This document shows, piece by piece, positions 28,711-38,184 of a DNA stretch of 60,444 nucleotides. Made by a program: the position numbers and the translations under genes. Numbering within the stretch: the stretch's first letter is position 1; every line of letters begins with the position of its first letter. This DNA comes from Bacteroidota bacterium (GTDB taxonomy: Bacteria; Bacteroidota; Bacteroidia; Chitinophagales; Saprospiraceae): NCBI GenBank assembly GCA_024642665.1, contig JAHEAR010000005.1, positions 48,785-109,228 on the forward strand, given 5' to 3'. The notes beneath the pieces were generated by a model. That model searched no databases. It worked only from the letters and a program-made list of their open reading frames with translations, and had not been told where the DNA came from.

Positions 28711-29370
28711 ATGCTGTTGACAAACTATTTTTGTAATTCCCTCCGCTTTACGATCTCCTGTATGGTGCTGTCTTTAGTTATTGGAGTGACCTGCAACCCC
28801 TCTCCGGGACCGCAAAAAGAGGCAAAAAAAAATTTTGCTCAAACCGCATTTTTTTTGGATTCTTTACTACAAATAGAGACAAAACCGGAAAATCGCATTT
28901 TTGCGGAAGGGTAGTTGGAGGTAGCATAAACCATTTTTTTGGTCGATTACACAGACTTAAAAGCTTCTCTTTGGTACGACAAACGGCTGGCTTACGAGCA
29001 GCATTTTCCAAAAGTGATAGAAATCCTTTCCCGGGTGATAAGGAAATATCCTCAGGCACCCGAATTGTATCACTAGGGAATTCATTGTCGGATCACATTA
29101 CTTCAACGGAATTTGAAGACGATTGAAAACCTGAATTATCTGAATAGGTTAGTTTTTTTTTGGAGAGATCAGGCCTTTTGATGTGCAACGGGCGTTGTCT
29201 GAAAATTTAAATGTTAATCCTGCAGGACATTATGGCATCTTCGTCCGGAAAGAATTTTAGGGAGATAGGTGAAGTGCCCCAGGTAAACGATAGCACATTT
29301 TTGCCGCCAGGCAAGAGGCCTACTTTGGCTATATTGCAGCAGCAGCCGACTCATTAAGAAAGCTCGAATA
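28711..29370 (+). pseudogene. Decayed lipoprotein with TPR-like segment
   Basis: A reading frame opens with a signal-peptide-like start (MLLTNYFCNSLRFTISC then VLSLVIGVTCNPSPG, a possible lipobox) and is interrupted near 28912. In the frame from about 28951 the text LWYDKRLAYEQHF, KVIEILSRVIRKYPQAPELYH follows, broken by TAG at 29073 and continuing IHCRITLLQRNLKTIENLNYLNRL. The helix pattern and the YPQAPELY phrase resemble tetratricopeptide repeats. A final fragment YFGYIAAAADSLRKLE lies just before pepP. The stops and frameshifts suggest a degraded gene; the assignment is inference. Confidence 0.5.
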
Positions 29371-29374
29371 ATAG

Positions 29375-30670
29375 ATGCCTATGCGTTACAATCCTATTTC
29401 TTCAAAGTTGTTTTCTGATCGACGCCATGCATTCAGCAGGAAAATGAAGCCTGATTCAGTGGCAGTTTTTTATTCTAACGAGTCAATGCCTAAATCTGAA
29501 GACCAGTTTTTTCCTTTCAGACAGGATTCCGCTCTATTTGCACTTTCCGGATTGTATCAGGAAGGATCCGTCCTTGTTTTATGCTCAAAAGGTAAAAATA
29601 CAAGTCGTAAGGAGATCGCTTTTGTCCTTCCGCAGGATCCAAAAAATACCATTTGGAATGGAGAGCGACTGACGGCTAATGCTGCTTTGAAGCTATCCGG
29701 CATTCGTTCCGTGTACACGACGGACCAATGGAGCCGTGTGATGACACCACTTTTGAAAAAAGCAAAAGCGATCTATACGAATTCCATTCTGCATGAAAAT
29801 GAACCCAAAGACTCCTTTTTGCTAAATGATCGAATGGGCATCTCGCTTAGAAAAGAATATCCGAGCAAACCCTTTCTGTCAGCCAAGCCAATCCTGCGCC
29901 AAATGCTAATGCGCAAGCATCCGCTGGAAATTGATTTGATAAAAAAGGCTGTACGGGTCACCAACGAAGCATTTAATCACGTTCTGCACACGCTTAAACC
30001 AGGCATGAAGGAATATGAGGTAGAGGCAGAACTGACGTATAGGATAATCAAAAACGGATGTCAACATGCCTTTGATCCGATAGTGGCTTCCGGATCATCG
30101 GCCTGTACTCTTCACTATATCAAAAACGATGGCCTCATCAAACGCAATGATTTGGTTTTAATTGATTTTGGTGCAGCGTATGCCGGTATGTCTTCAGACA
30201 TGACGCGAACCATACCTGCTTCGGGAGTCTTTACAAAACGGCAAAAACAAATTTATACGTCGGTTCAAAGTATTTTAGAAGAAGTCACGGACATAATGCG
30301 ACCGGGAATCACCCTGGCGCAGTTAAACAAGGAAACCGGAAAGCTGGTAGACCGGGAACTCCTGAAATTGAAGATTATCACTAAAAGTGATTTGAAACTG
30401 CAGGATCCTGCATTCCCTATTCGCCAAAAATACTTTATGCACGGTGTGAGCCATCATATGGGATATGATGTGCATGATCAATCTGATCGATCGACACCAT
30501 TTAAAGCAGGCATGGTGTTGACATGTGAGCCGGGATTGTATATCCCGGAGGAAGGAATTGGCATCCGATTAGAAAATGATATTCTCATCACGCGCGGAAA
30601 ACCAAAAAATCTCATGGCCGATGTACCCATTGATCCGGATGAAATTGAAGCGATCATGCAAAAAGCTTAA
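29375..30670 (+). CDS. pepP: Xaa-Pro aminopeptidase (aminopeptidase P)
   Basis: The 431-residue M24B metallopeptidase removes N-terminal residues before proline. Residues 1-150 form the AMP_N domain (SDRRHAFSRKMKPDSVAVFYSN). The pita-bread domain keeps all five metal ligands: Asp in VLIDFGAAYAG and SSDMTRT, His in FMHGVSHHMGYDVHD, Glu in TCEPGLYI and RLENDILIT. ATG at 29375 or 29381 are both possible starts. Its stop codon touches the first unit of heptad array D. Confidence 0.93.
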   Translation: MPMRYNPISSKLFSDRRHAFSRKMKPDSVAVFYSNESMPKSEDQFFPFRQDSALFALSGLYQEGSVLVLCSKGKNTSRKEIAFVLPQDPKNTIWNGERLTANAALKLSGIRSVYTTDQWSRVMTPLLKKAKAIYTNSILHENEPKDSFLLNDRMGISLRKEYPSKPFLSAKPILRQMLMRKHPLEIDLIKKAVRVTNEAFNHVLHTLKPGMKEYEVEAELTYRIIKNGCQHAFDPIVASGSSACTLHYIKNDGLIKRNDLVLIDFGAAYAGMSSDMTRTIPASGVFTKRQKQIYTSVQSILEEVTDIMRPGITLAQLNKETGKLVDRELLKLKIITKSDLKLQDPAFPIRQKYFMHGVSHHMGYDVHDQSDRSTPFKAGMVLTCEPGLYIPEEGIGIRLENDILITRGKPKNLMADVPIDPDEIEAIMQKA

Positions 30671-30944
30671 GGCGCAGAGCGCAGGGCAAAGGGCATGGAG
30701 CGAATTGTATGGAGCTTAGGAACAATATTCTGAGCGTATCCAAATGAAAACAGACTACTTCCTTCGAAATTAATAATTAATTCATTCGTGTTTTTTACCC
30801 TGCGCCCCATGCCCCATGCCCCATGCTCCATGCTCCATGCCCTAAGCTCCATGCCCCATGCTCCATGCTCCATGCCCCATGCTCCATGTTCCATGCCCCA
30901 TGCTCCATGCCCCATGCTCCATGCTCCATGCCCTTTGCTTTAAC
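30671..30944 (+). repeat. Heptanucleotide array D, two arms with a unique spacer
   Basis: The left arm (30671-30719) has seven units, purine-rich: GGCGCAG, AGCGCAG, GGCAAAG, GGCATGG, AGCGAAT, TGTATGG, AGCTTAG. A 78-nt unique spacer (30720-30797) follows. The right arm (30798-30944) has 21 pyrimidine-rich units, mostly CCCCATG and CTCCATG with CCCTGCG, CCCTAAG, TTCCATG and CCCTTTG. The left arm begins at the base after the pepP stop codon. The array separates pepP from the TonB-like gene. Confidence 0.94.
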
Positions 30945-31021
30945 CCTTTCTTAAGACAACAGAAACACACCTTAACGGCAGCCCCGGCGTCTTTCATGCA
31001 TACGATCAAAACTATTTAATC

Positions 31022-31795
31022 ATGAAAGCACTAAATTTTTCTCAGGACAAAAGCTTCAGCGTAAGCTTTGGATTACATGCAGGATTATTGTTGTTATTCT
31101 TTTTCCCCATAGCCCAAAAAGTTGCAGAGCAGAAAACAGTAGCATACGTTTTGGAAGCAGCCTACTTCGAAGAAGAAGTGGCTTCAGGGAGTCAGGGATT
31201 GCAAGCGAGAAGCCGGATATACAATGATGCGCCTGAACCAACTGCAGATAAACCTGCTGAAGAAATTATTCCGGTTGTTTCTGAAGCGCCTGTTGAAGAT
31301 ATGGCCATCGCGGAAGAGAATAGTGAAATGCCGACTGATGTAGTGCTGGATAGTGATGTTGATGTGTATGCTGTAGAAGCTGACCAGGCAGGTGCAGGGG
31401 GATCAGATGTGGCAACTACTGCAAACGGTGGTGGTGAGGGAAGTCCAATCGAAGGAGATCAGAACGGTGGGGCACTTGCCGGAGATGGAGGAGGTGGAGA
31501 TGGTCTTGAAGGAGACGGTATCATTACCCGGAAAGTGATTTATCGTGAAAATATCACCGGTGTTGCCAAAGAAAGCGGTAAAATCACCCTTGATATATGT
31601 ATTGATCGCCAGGGCCGTGTCATCAATGTTGCCTTTGATCCGAACAATACCAGCATTACCGACAATGAAATCATCAGACAAGCTTCTCATCTTGCTGCCC
31701 GCTATAGATTTGAAGCCAAGTACAACGGTCCACAAAGAGAATGCGGAAAGCTCACTTTTATTTTCCGCGTAGACAAACCAATTGAAGCATTATAG
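31022..31795 (+). CDS. TonB-like energy transducer/periplasm-spanning protein
   Basis: 257 residues. The short N-terminus, one membrane helix (about 14-33, SFGLHAGLLLLFFFPIAQKV), a long periplasmic linker and a C-terminal TonB-like alpha/beta domain (GKITLDICIDRQGRVINVAFD ... KLTFIFRVD) give the TonB layout. The linker (35-170) is unusual: acidic and glycine-rich rather than Pro-Lys/Pro-Glu. No TonB-dependent receptor or ExbB/ExbD gene is adjacent. The SH-A-G start of the helix fits the TonB ExbB-contact motif only loosely. Confidence 0.72.
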   Translation: MKALNFSQDKSFSVSFGLHAGLLLLFFFPIAQKVAEQKTVAYVLEAAYFEEEVASGSQGLQARSRIYNDAPEPTADKPAEEIIPVVSEAPVEDMAIAEENSEMPTDVVLDSDVDVYAVEADQAGAGGSDVATTANGGGEGSPIEGDQNGGALAGDGGGGDGLEGDGIITRKVIYRENITGVAKESGKITLDICIDRQGRVINVAFDPNNTSITDNEIIRQASHLAARYRFEAKYNGPQRECGKLTFIFRVDKPIEAL

Positions 31796-31810
31796 AATCA
31801 TTTGATAAAC

Positions 31811-31845
31811 AAAAAGCGTACAGGCGATGTCTGTGCGCTTTTTTT
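31811..31845 (+). terminator. Rho-independent terminator after the TonB-like gene
   Basis: AAAAAGCGTACAG pairs with CTGTGCGCTTTTT around a 7-nt loop, with one G-U pair. It ends in a run of Ts and lies 15 nt past the stop codon. Confidence 0.88.
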
Positions 31846-32012
31846 ATGGTTTTATATATGTTTCCAGGGGCACAAAGCTGTAATATCCCCAATTTTCAAT
31901 TTGTCATTTGCGTTCAGGGTAGAGTCGCTTTCTAAACTTAGCTTATTTTCGCTGTGGCAATCTGACAGCGATCGGATTTTATTATACATTCACGCACCTA
32001 CGACAAACATTT

Positions 32013-33182
32013 ATGTATCCTGATTTATCATATTTTTTTCATGATCTTTTAGGCACTTCGCCTGATAACGGACTTAGTATCCTCAAGACTTTTGGTGTGT
32101 TTCTTATTCTGGCTTTTCTCGCCAGTGCCTATGTGTTAAATCTTGAATTGAAACGCAAAGAGAAAGAAGGATTATTAAGTAGTTCTGTCGAAAAGGAAAA
32201 AATAGGATTTCCTGCCACATGGCAGGAAATGGCAACAAATGCCTTATTTGGATTTATTCTTGGCTTTAAACTACCTTATATATTTCAGCACTTTCAGGAA
32301 TTCAGACCTGATCCGGCAAGTGTTATTCTTTCCGGAAAGGGAACATGGCTATGGGGGTTGATCGCTGCGGTGGGTTTTGGTTACTACAAATATTGGGATA
32401 GTAAAAAGCGGGCATTGGATAAACCTTTATTAAAAGAAATCAAAGTGATGCCGCATGATAGAATTGGGGATATCACTATTCTGGCCGCCATCTCCGGCAT
32501 CATCGGAGCTCGATTGTTTTCCATTATTGAAAGTGAAGCGAATATCAAGGCATTTATTCAGGATCCTTTAGATCAATTGCTGAGCGGAAGCGGATTGGCG
32601 ATTTATGGTGGATTGATAGTCGCTTTCATTGCGGTATATATGTACGTGAAACGGAAAGGGATGAAGCCAATTCATGTCATGGATGCAGTAGCCCCTTCAT
32701 TGATTGTTGGCTATGGTGTCGGACGAATGGGATGTCAGTTTTCAGGAGACGGCGATTGGGGAATTGTTAATCATTCGGCTACTCCTGATTGGTGGTTTTT
32801 CCCGGATTGGGCCTGGTCTTATACGTATCCGCATAATGTGCTAAATGACGGTGTGCCTATAGATGGATGTACATGGGACTATTGTCGACAGCTTGCTGAG
32901 GGGGTTTACCCGACACCTTTATATGAAGTATTTTTTTCCCTGGTCATTTTCGGAATCTTATGGGCAATGCGAAAGCGTTTCAAAATAGCCGGAATGCTCT
33001 TTTTCCTTTATGTGCTTCTGAATGGTGTAGAGCGATTTTTTATTGAAAAAATCAGAACCAATCCGGACATCAGTCTTTTTGGAATGGAAGCTACGCAGGC
33101 AGAGTATGTAGCCGGTCTGTTGATCATCACCGGAATAGTTGGGATGGGTTATTTGGTCTATAGGAATCGGCATGCAACTTAA
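32013..33182 (+). CDS. lgt: Prolipoprotein diacylglyceryl transferase
   Basis: The 389-residue inner-membrane enzyme transfers a diacylglyceryl group from phosphatidylglycerol to the lipobox Cys. It shows GLAIYGGLIVAFIAVYMYVK (the catalytic HGG/YGG loop area), MDAVAPSLIVGYGVGRMGCQFSGDGDWG (the family signature with GRxGC and N/D) and YPTPLYEVFFSLVIFGILW. About seven membrane helices. The protein is longer than E. coli Lgt through an N-terminal and central insertion, as is usual in Bacteroidota. It converges with the hybrid cyclase gene; the 275-nt gap holds nothing I recognise. Confidence 0.93.
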   Translation: MYPDLSYFFHDLLGTSPDNGLSILKTFGVFLILAFLASAYVLNLELKRKEKEGLLSSSVEKEKIGFPATWQEMATNALFGFILGFKLPYIFQHFQEFRPDPASVILSGKGTWLWGLIAAVGFGYYKYWDSKKRALDKPLLKEIKVMPHDRIGDITILAAISGIIGARLFSIIESEANIKAFIQDPLDQLLSGSGLAIYGGLIVAFIAVYMYVKRKGMKPIHVMDAVAPSLIVGYGVGRMGCQFSGDGDWGIVNHSATPDWWFFPDWAWSYTYPHNVLNDGVPIDGCTWDYCRQLAEGVYPTPLYEVFFSLVIFGILWAMRKRFKIAGMLFFLYVLLNGVERFFIEKIRTNPDISLFGMEATQAEYVAGLLIITGIVGMGYLVYRNRHAT

Positions 33183-33457
33183 TTGACATGGTGAAAAAGT
33201 GATCTGCCTGGCAGGTTAAATGCGTACGAAGGATTAAGGCTAAATGCTGGAAACATTCGAAATCCGGTATTTCTAAAAGAGCGTTTTTGCCGCACTTTTT
33301 TATTGCATTATTTAGTGATGCATACCTTCGCGCATTCGATACCAGGGATTTGAAAGGCATTATGTGATGCTATTTTGACGCTTTCCCGATGTTGATTTCT
33401 TAGGATGCCGGATCTCGCCTAAGTTTTACCTGAATGAATGAAGTATGATCATGTTGA

Positions 33458-36400
33458 TTACTTGTCTTGCATCACTTCCACGCCTGTCCATCCATCAGGT
33501 ATTCCACTATGGAGGTATCCATGAATTTTATGTAAAATATTAAATGCTGTCGTGTCAGCCGGATTAGCTTCGTAGACTTTGTTAAAATAGGATCGTGCCG
33601 CAACCATATCTTTCGCGAAGTATGCTTCCATCCCGGCATGAAAATGATTTGAAGAAGCTTTCTTGAGGATCGCCTGATCCACACTATCTCCATCAAAGCA
33701 CTCATATACATCAATAGGGAGGTTCTTACCCTTGGCCTGAACTTTTCCGAGATACCGAAAGTTGAACCGATCACGGTCCTCAAGTTTTATAAGGGTATCG
33801 CCACTCACTATAAAGTTGACCTTGAAATACTTGGTCAGGCCTTCCATTCTTGAAGCCGTATTGACTGTATCGGAGATTACAGCAGCATCTGTGCGCAGGG
33901 TGTCTCCGATAATACCCATCATCAAGGGCCCGCTATGTATGCCGATACCCAGCCGGATAGGTTTACGGGACTTGGCTTCACGCCCTGCATTGTAGTCGCT
34001 TAGCATGCGAAGGATTTCAATTCCTGCCACCATGCCGTGATCCGGTTTTTGCATAAACAACATCATAATGGTGTCCCCAAGATATTGATTGATAATGCCT
34101 TGATTAGTTTTGACAATAGGCCCAACTTTTCCGGCAAGGGCATTGACAAATTGGAAGTTTTCACGTGGTGTCATATCCTCCGCCAGTGTGGTGTAATCAC
34201 GGATATCACTGAACATCACGTGTACATTCTTCTCCACCATATCCCCACGATGCAAATCCATGATGCTTTGCCTGCCCAGCGAATGAATAAACTCATGCGG
34301 AACAAAACGATTGGTCGCAACATGAATATCATAATTATCCATTTGCGTCTTGACCCTCGCAAGCAATTCGTCTTTTGAAAACGGCTTTATGATATAGTCA
34401 TTTGCCCCGGTGCCCAGTCCTTCTGCAAGGTCACTGACCTGATTTTTGGCAGTTACCATGATAACCGGCAATTCAGTAAGTAGGTAGCGCTCCCTGATTT
34501 TCAGACAAACCTCATACCCCGGTATGCGTGGCATCATCACATCGAGCAATACCAGTTGGAAGTGATTTCCATGCTGCAGCAGTTGGAGTGCTTCCTCTCC
34601 GTCATGCGCCAGAGTGACGTTGTATCCTGCAGACTCAAGGTGGTTCTGGAGCACTTTCAAATTGACAGGCTCATCATCTACGACAAGAATATTGCGCTCT
34701 CCATTCGACTTCTCATTATTTTTTGATGATATTTTTTTAGTCAGATGACCTTCGACTTTTTCCTGTACAGGTATAGTTGCCGGTATCGAAATCTGATCTT
34801 CTTTCCGAAGAATATTTGCTACATCTCCATGGTAAACAGGAATGGTAAAAGAAAATATTGATCCTTTGCCTGACGCTGATACCACGCCGATGCTGCCACC
34901 ATGTAATTCAACCAGATATTTAGTAATGCTGAGGCCCAGGCCGGTCCCGCCATATTCCCTTGCAATAGATCCGTCTGCTTGTTCAAACGCTCGAAAGATC
35001 AGATCCTTTTTTTCTTTTTCAATGCCAATACCTGTATCCGAAATACTTGTCATGATCATGCCATCGACTTCCTGCGCATCCACAGCAACCGTGCCTGAAG
35101 AGGTAAATTTTATTGCATTGGCTATGAGATTCTGTAAGATTTGTTGCAACCGGTTTTCATCGGCTAGGCAGTAAGGTACTTTTTCAGAAATGTTGTTGAT
35201 TAATTGCAAATTCTTATGAATGGTGAGATACTTGTTCATCCGCAGGCAAAGATCAACCATTGTCCGGAGATCAACAGGCCTCTTTACCAACTGCAGGTCG
35301 TGTTCTTTGAGGCGTGAAAAATCGAGTATGTCATTGACAAGGTTTGAAAGTCGCCGGCCTGAGGATACGATGAGTTCCAGATCTTCCTTCTCTTCATCTG
35401 AATGTGCCTTTTCGAGCAGTGATTCGGATAAGCCGACTATACCATTAAGGGGCGTGCGCAATTCATGGGATGTATTGGCCAGGAACTGATCCTTCAGCTT
35501 ATCCACATGACGAAGCTGGCTACTGATTTCCATTTCCCGCTCTAGTCGTAAGCGTTGAATCCTGGACTTGTTCTTGAAGAACGTGTACACGACAAAGATG
35601 AATAACAGAGATATTGCTGACAAGGAATACCATCTTACTATTAAGGGTTTCTGAATTATAATGGGAATACTGAGGGTCTCTTCTGACCAATACCCCGAAG
35701 AGCTTTGCCCTTTGACCCTGATCGTATATTTTCCTCCTTTTAGTCCATTAATACGGATAAAGTTTTCAGTCACGTAGTTCCAGTTTTCATTAAGGCCATC
35801 AATCCGATAAGCAAAACGCTGCAGATTGACATCACTATAATCGAGAATGGTATACTGGATGAGAAAAGATGAAGTTTTTGGGTCAAGCGTGATCTGCTGA
35901 CCAGTAGCGGCTTGATAGGTAAGGTCTATTGTTTTTCCTGTTTTTTCGTTGATCGATTCAAATTTGGAGAGTTTCACAGGGGAGCCGGTCGTTTTTACGC
36001 CCAGTAAATCTTTTGGGTTGAAGACGATAAAACCATTAAGCCCTCCGAAATAAAAATTGCCTCGGCTATCCTTGAAGGATGAAGATCGGTTGAATTCTTC
36101 ATGAGGAATGCCATCTGATGCTAAAAACGTCCGACAATTGCCCGTTTCTTTCTCGAAGCGCATGAGCCCCAAATCACTTGGCAACCACAAAAATCCAAAA
36201 TCATCTTCTAATACAGCATAGATGACATTGTGTGAAAGACCTTCACTGATCGTATATGATTTAAAGGTGTCTGTAGATCTGTCCCATCGGATTAATCCAC
36301 CCCCGCGCGAAGCCAGCCAAAAAATACCTTGGGGATCAATATGTAGATAATACAGGTTATTATTGGGCAGGCCCGAATTTTTTTCATTCACATATTCTTT

Positions 36401-38041
36401 GATTCCGCTTATCGTATCTGCCAGGAACAATCCATTATCCGTACACAACCAAACACCTTCCGTGGTTTCGAGCATATGGTAGATGGTTGATTCATTTAGG
36501 ATCGTATATCCGTTTAATGGGCCATAGGCTTTTGGACCTTCAGTACTATTTAGTTTTAAGGTCCATAGTCCTATTGAAGTGCCTGCCCAGATTTCGTTCG
36601 TATGGACGGGGATTATACTCCATATAGACATAAATTTTTCATGAGGAATACGCCATATCCGTAATGAATCACTGGAAGGAGTGTATTGGTATACTTTGTC
36701 ACTTTCTCCGCCAAACCAGATATTGCCTGTTGAGTCTGTGCAAGAAGAAAGCCCTATTATTTCTGAAGTGGCTTTCCAGTTTTCCAGACTTCCTGATTCC
36801 GGATGAAAGATACGATTGAGACCATAAGACAGGCTATAAATATTACCATTGAAATCTTCTGTGAATCCGCGACAGGAATACGCCGGGATTTGCCCGGTCA
36901 AATAGCTGGAAAAATAGGTAGGGTGTTGTGAATAAATAATAACACCTTCAGTTGTTCCTATCCATATATTACCCTTCGGATCATTATAGAAACAAGAGTT
37001 ATTGTTTAGACGGGCTGGTTCAGGATATCGTTTTATCTGTTCTTTAATATTTAAGACATATACCCCATTTGGGTCTTGTCCCCAGATATTTTGTTTTGAG
37101 GAGTCAAATCCGAAATAAACATTGATGTAGTCCAAAGGAGAAAGTGACATCAACGGAGTGAAGCCATCTGTTTCAAGCGTGTAATAGGTATTGGACATAT
37201 AATATGTGGAAATATTGACAAAAATATCTTTTCCATTTTCTGTCCTCCCGGCCGGCCATGTTGGATAATAATAGTTCATAAAACCAATACGTTTTATATA
37301 ACCTGCAAATTCACTGGGTCTTATAGGGTTATTCCCAATGGCATTATTGTTCAAGAAAGGGGGAGGCGGACTAGCATAGCCAGCTATGTAGGCTCCATCC
37401 AGTGAATACACATCCATTGAATCCCGGGATTCTTTAAACAGGTAGATTCTGTTGTTCATGACGATCATGCTTGCCGAGGAACCAGTACCCTTGTAATTAA
37501 TAATATTTTGAAAACCATCTGTCCCGTAACGAAATATAGTATTGTTGTGTGTAATGAAATACAATTGTCCTGATGAATCCCTTGAAATCATACTGATGTC
37601 CTTTAAGCTGAAAGGGATTGGTCCGTTGATATAGGAAGAGAGTGGCTTGACGTTGAAACTGATTGGATCCAGAATGTCTATAAAATCAATAATATCAGGA
37701 TCGGCTTGCCGTTGAATCACCCAGATCTGCTGATAGATATCGGTATATAAATTTGAAATGGTATTAATACTCAGATGATGACTTTCGCGGGTGAGGACAT
37801 CAATCCGGTGACCATCGTATCGGTTTAGACCGAAGTTAGTTCCAATCCAGGTAAAGCCGCGGCTGTCTTGAAGGATGCAGTTGACATGACGGTTGGAGAG
37901 TCCTTTTTCGGGGGTGAGATGTTGTACTTTCCATACATCACTTTGACCAGAAGCCAGAGACAGGATGAAGAATAATGCCGGACCTACAAGCCAACCTCTC
38001 CATAAGGCCCAATTCATAAAGACTCGGAGTCTGGGTGTCAT
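33458..38041 (-). CDS. Hybrid propeller sensor kinase-receiver-adenylate cyclase
   Basis: This 1527-residue protein has an unusual domain order. A signal peptide is followed by a two-component-regulator beta-propeller pair (about 30-730; repeats like TWIGTNFGLNRYDG, WIGTTEGVIIY, WLPSDLGLMRFE), Y_Y_Y (about 735-798), a membrane helix (about 803-825), HisKA with His859 (SHELRTPLNG), HATPase (NLIANAIKF, DTGIGI, GGTGLGLSI), a receiver with Asp1167 (LLDVMMP), and a class III nucleotide cyclase (about 1265-1450) with metal Asp in MFSDIRDYT and YLGDTIMMLF, and VNTASRME. A TPR-like tail ends it. A periplasmic signal should thus reach cAMP synthesis in one chain. The usual output in this sensor class is an AraC-type DNA-binding domain, missing here. 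Confidence 0.93.
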   Translation of the reverse strand: MTPRLRVFMNWALWRGWLVGPALFFILSLASGQSDVWKVQHLTPEKGLSNRHVNCILQDSRGFTWIGTNFGLNRYDGHRIDVLTRESHHLSINTISNLYTDIYQQIWVIQRQADPDIIDFIDILDPISFNVKPLSSYINGPIPFSLKDISMISRDSSGQLYFITHNNTIFRYGTDGFQNIINYKGTGSSASMIVMNNRIYLFKESRDSMDVYSLDGAYIAGYASPPPPFLNNNAIGNNPIRPSEFAGYIKRIGFMNYYYPTWPAGRTENGKDIFVNISTYYMSNTYYTLETDGFTPLMSLSPLDYINVYFGFDSSKQNIWGQDPNGVYVLNIKEQIKRYPEPARLNNNSCFYNDPKGNIWIGTTEGVIIYSQHPTYFSSYLTGQIPAYSCRGFTEDFNGNIYSLSYGLNRIFHPESGSLENWKATSEIIGLSSCTDSTGNIWFGGESDKVYQYTPSSDSLRIWRIPHEKFMSIWSIIPVHTNEIWAGTSIGLWTLKLNSTEGPKAYGPLNGYTILNESTIYHMLETTEGVWLCTDNGLFLADTISGIKEYVNEKNSGLPNNNLYYLHIDPQGIFWLASRGGGLIRWDRSTDTFKSYTISEGLSHNVIYAVLEDDFGFLWLPSDLGLMRFEKETGNCRTFLASDGIPHEEFNRSSSFKDSRGNFYFGGLNGFIVFNPKDLLGVKTTGSPVKLSKFESINEKTGKTIDLTYQAATGQQITLDPKTSSFLIQYTILDYSDVNLQRFAYRIDGLNENWNYVTENFIRINGLKGGKYTIRVKGQSSSGYWSEETLSIPIIIQKPLIVRWYSLSAISLLFIFVVYTFFKNKSRIQRLRLEREMEISSQLRHVDKLKDQFLANTSHELRTPLNGIVGLSESLLEKAHSDEEKEDLELIVSSGRRLSNLVNDILDFSRLKEHDLQLVKRPVDLRTMVDLCLRMNKYLTIHKNLQLINNISEKVPYCLADENRLQQILQNLIANAIKFTSSGTVAVDAQEVDGMIMTSISDTGIGIEKEKKDLIFRAFEQADGSIAREYGGTGLGLSITKYLVELHGGSIGVVSASGKGSIFSFTIPVYHGDVANILRKEDQISIPATIPVQEKVEGHLTKKISSKNNEKSNGERNILVVDDEPVNLKVLQNHLESAGYNVTLAHDGEEALQLLQHGNHFQLVLLDVMMPRIPGYEVCLKIRERYLLTELPVIMVTAKNQVSDLAEGLGTGANDYIIKPFSKDELLARVKTQMDNYDIHVATNRFVPHEFIHSLGRQSIMDLHRGDMVEKNVHVMFSDIRDYTTLAEDMTPRENFQFVNALAGKVGPIVKTNQGIINQYLGDTIMMLFMQKPDHGMVAGIEILRMLSDYNAGREAKSRKPIRLGIGIHSGPLMMGIIGDTLRTDAAVISDTVNTASRMEGLTKYFKVNFIVSGDTLIKLEDRDRFNFRYLGKVQAKGKNLPIDVYECFDGDSVDQAILKKASSNHFHAGMEAYFAKDMVAARSYFNKVYEANPADTTAFNILHKIHGYLHSGIPDGWTGVEVMQDK

Positions 38042-38058
38042 AGCAGGAATATATGATT

Positions 38059-38066
38059 CAAAGGTA
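38059..38066 (-). promoter_or_regulatory. -7 promoter motif of the hybrid cyclase gene
   Basis: The minus strand reads TACCTTTG (TAnnTTTG), 17 nt before the ATG at 38041. No standard -33 box is seen. Confidence 0.5.
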
Positions 38067-38169
38067 TGCAGAATGTAAGTATAAACTTATAGTATTAGTA
38101 AGGTAAGCCATCAGGATTCTACAAATCTGGCATTTGGCATCCCATGATACCAGAGTCCTTGCTTTTCCT

Positions 38170-38177
38170 TACTTTTG
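38170..38177 (+). promoter_or_regulatory. -7 promoter motif of the ileS leader
   Basis: TACTTTTG matches TAnnTTTG exactly. The predicted start of transcription (about 38182-38184) lies immediately before the leader-peptide ATG at 38185, so the leader message would have almost no 5' untranslated region. No clear -33 TTTG lies 19-21 nt upstream. Confidence 0.6.
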
Positions 38178-38184
38178 CAACTTA

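Noticed and set aside
30667-30915. Open frames with MEHGAW-type repeats in arrays C and D
   Set aside because: These arise from CTCCATG/CCCCATG heptads and have no start context or conserved protein character.
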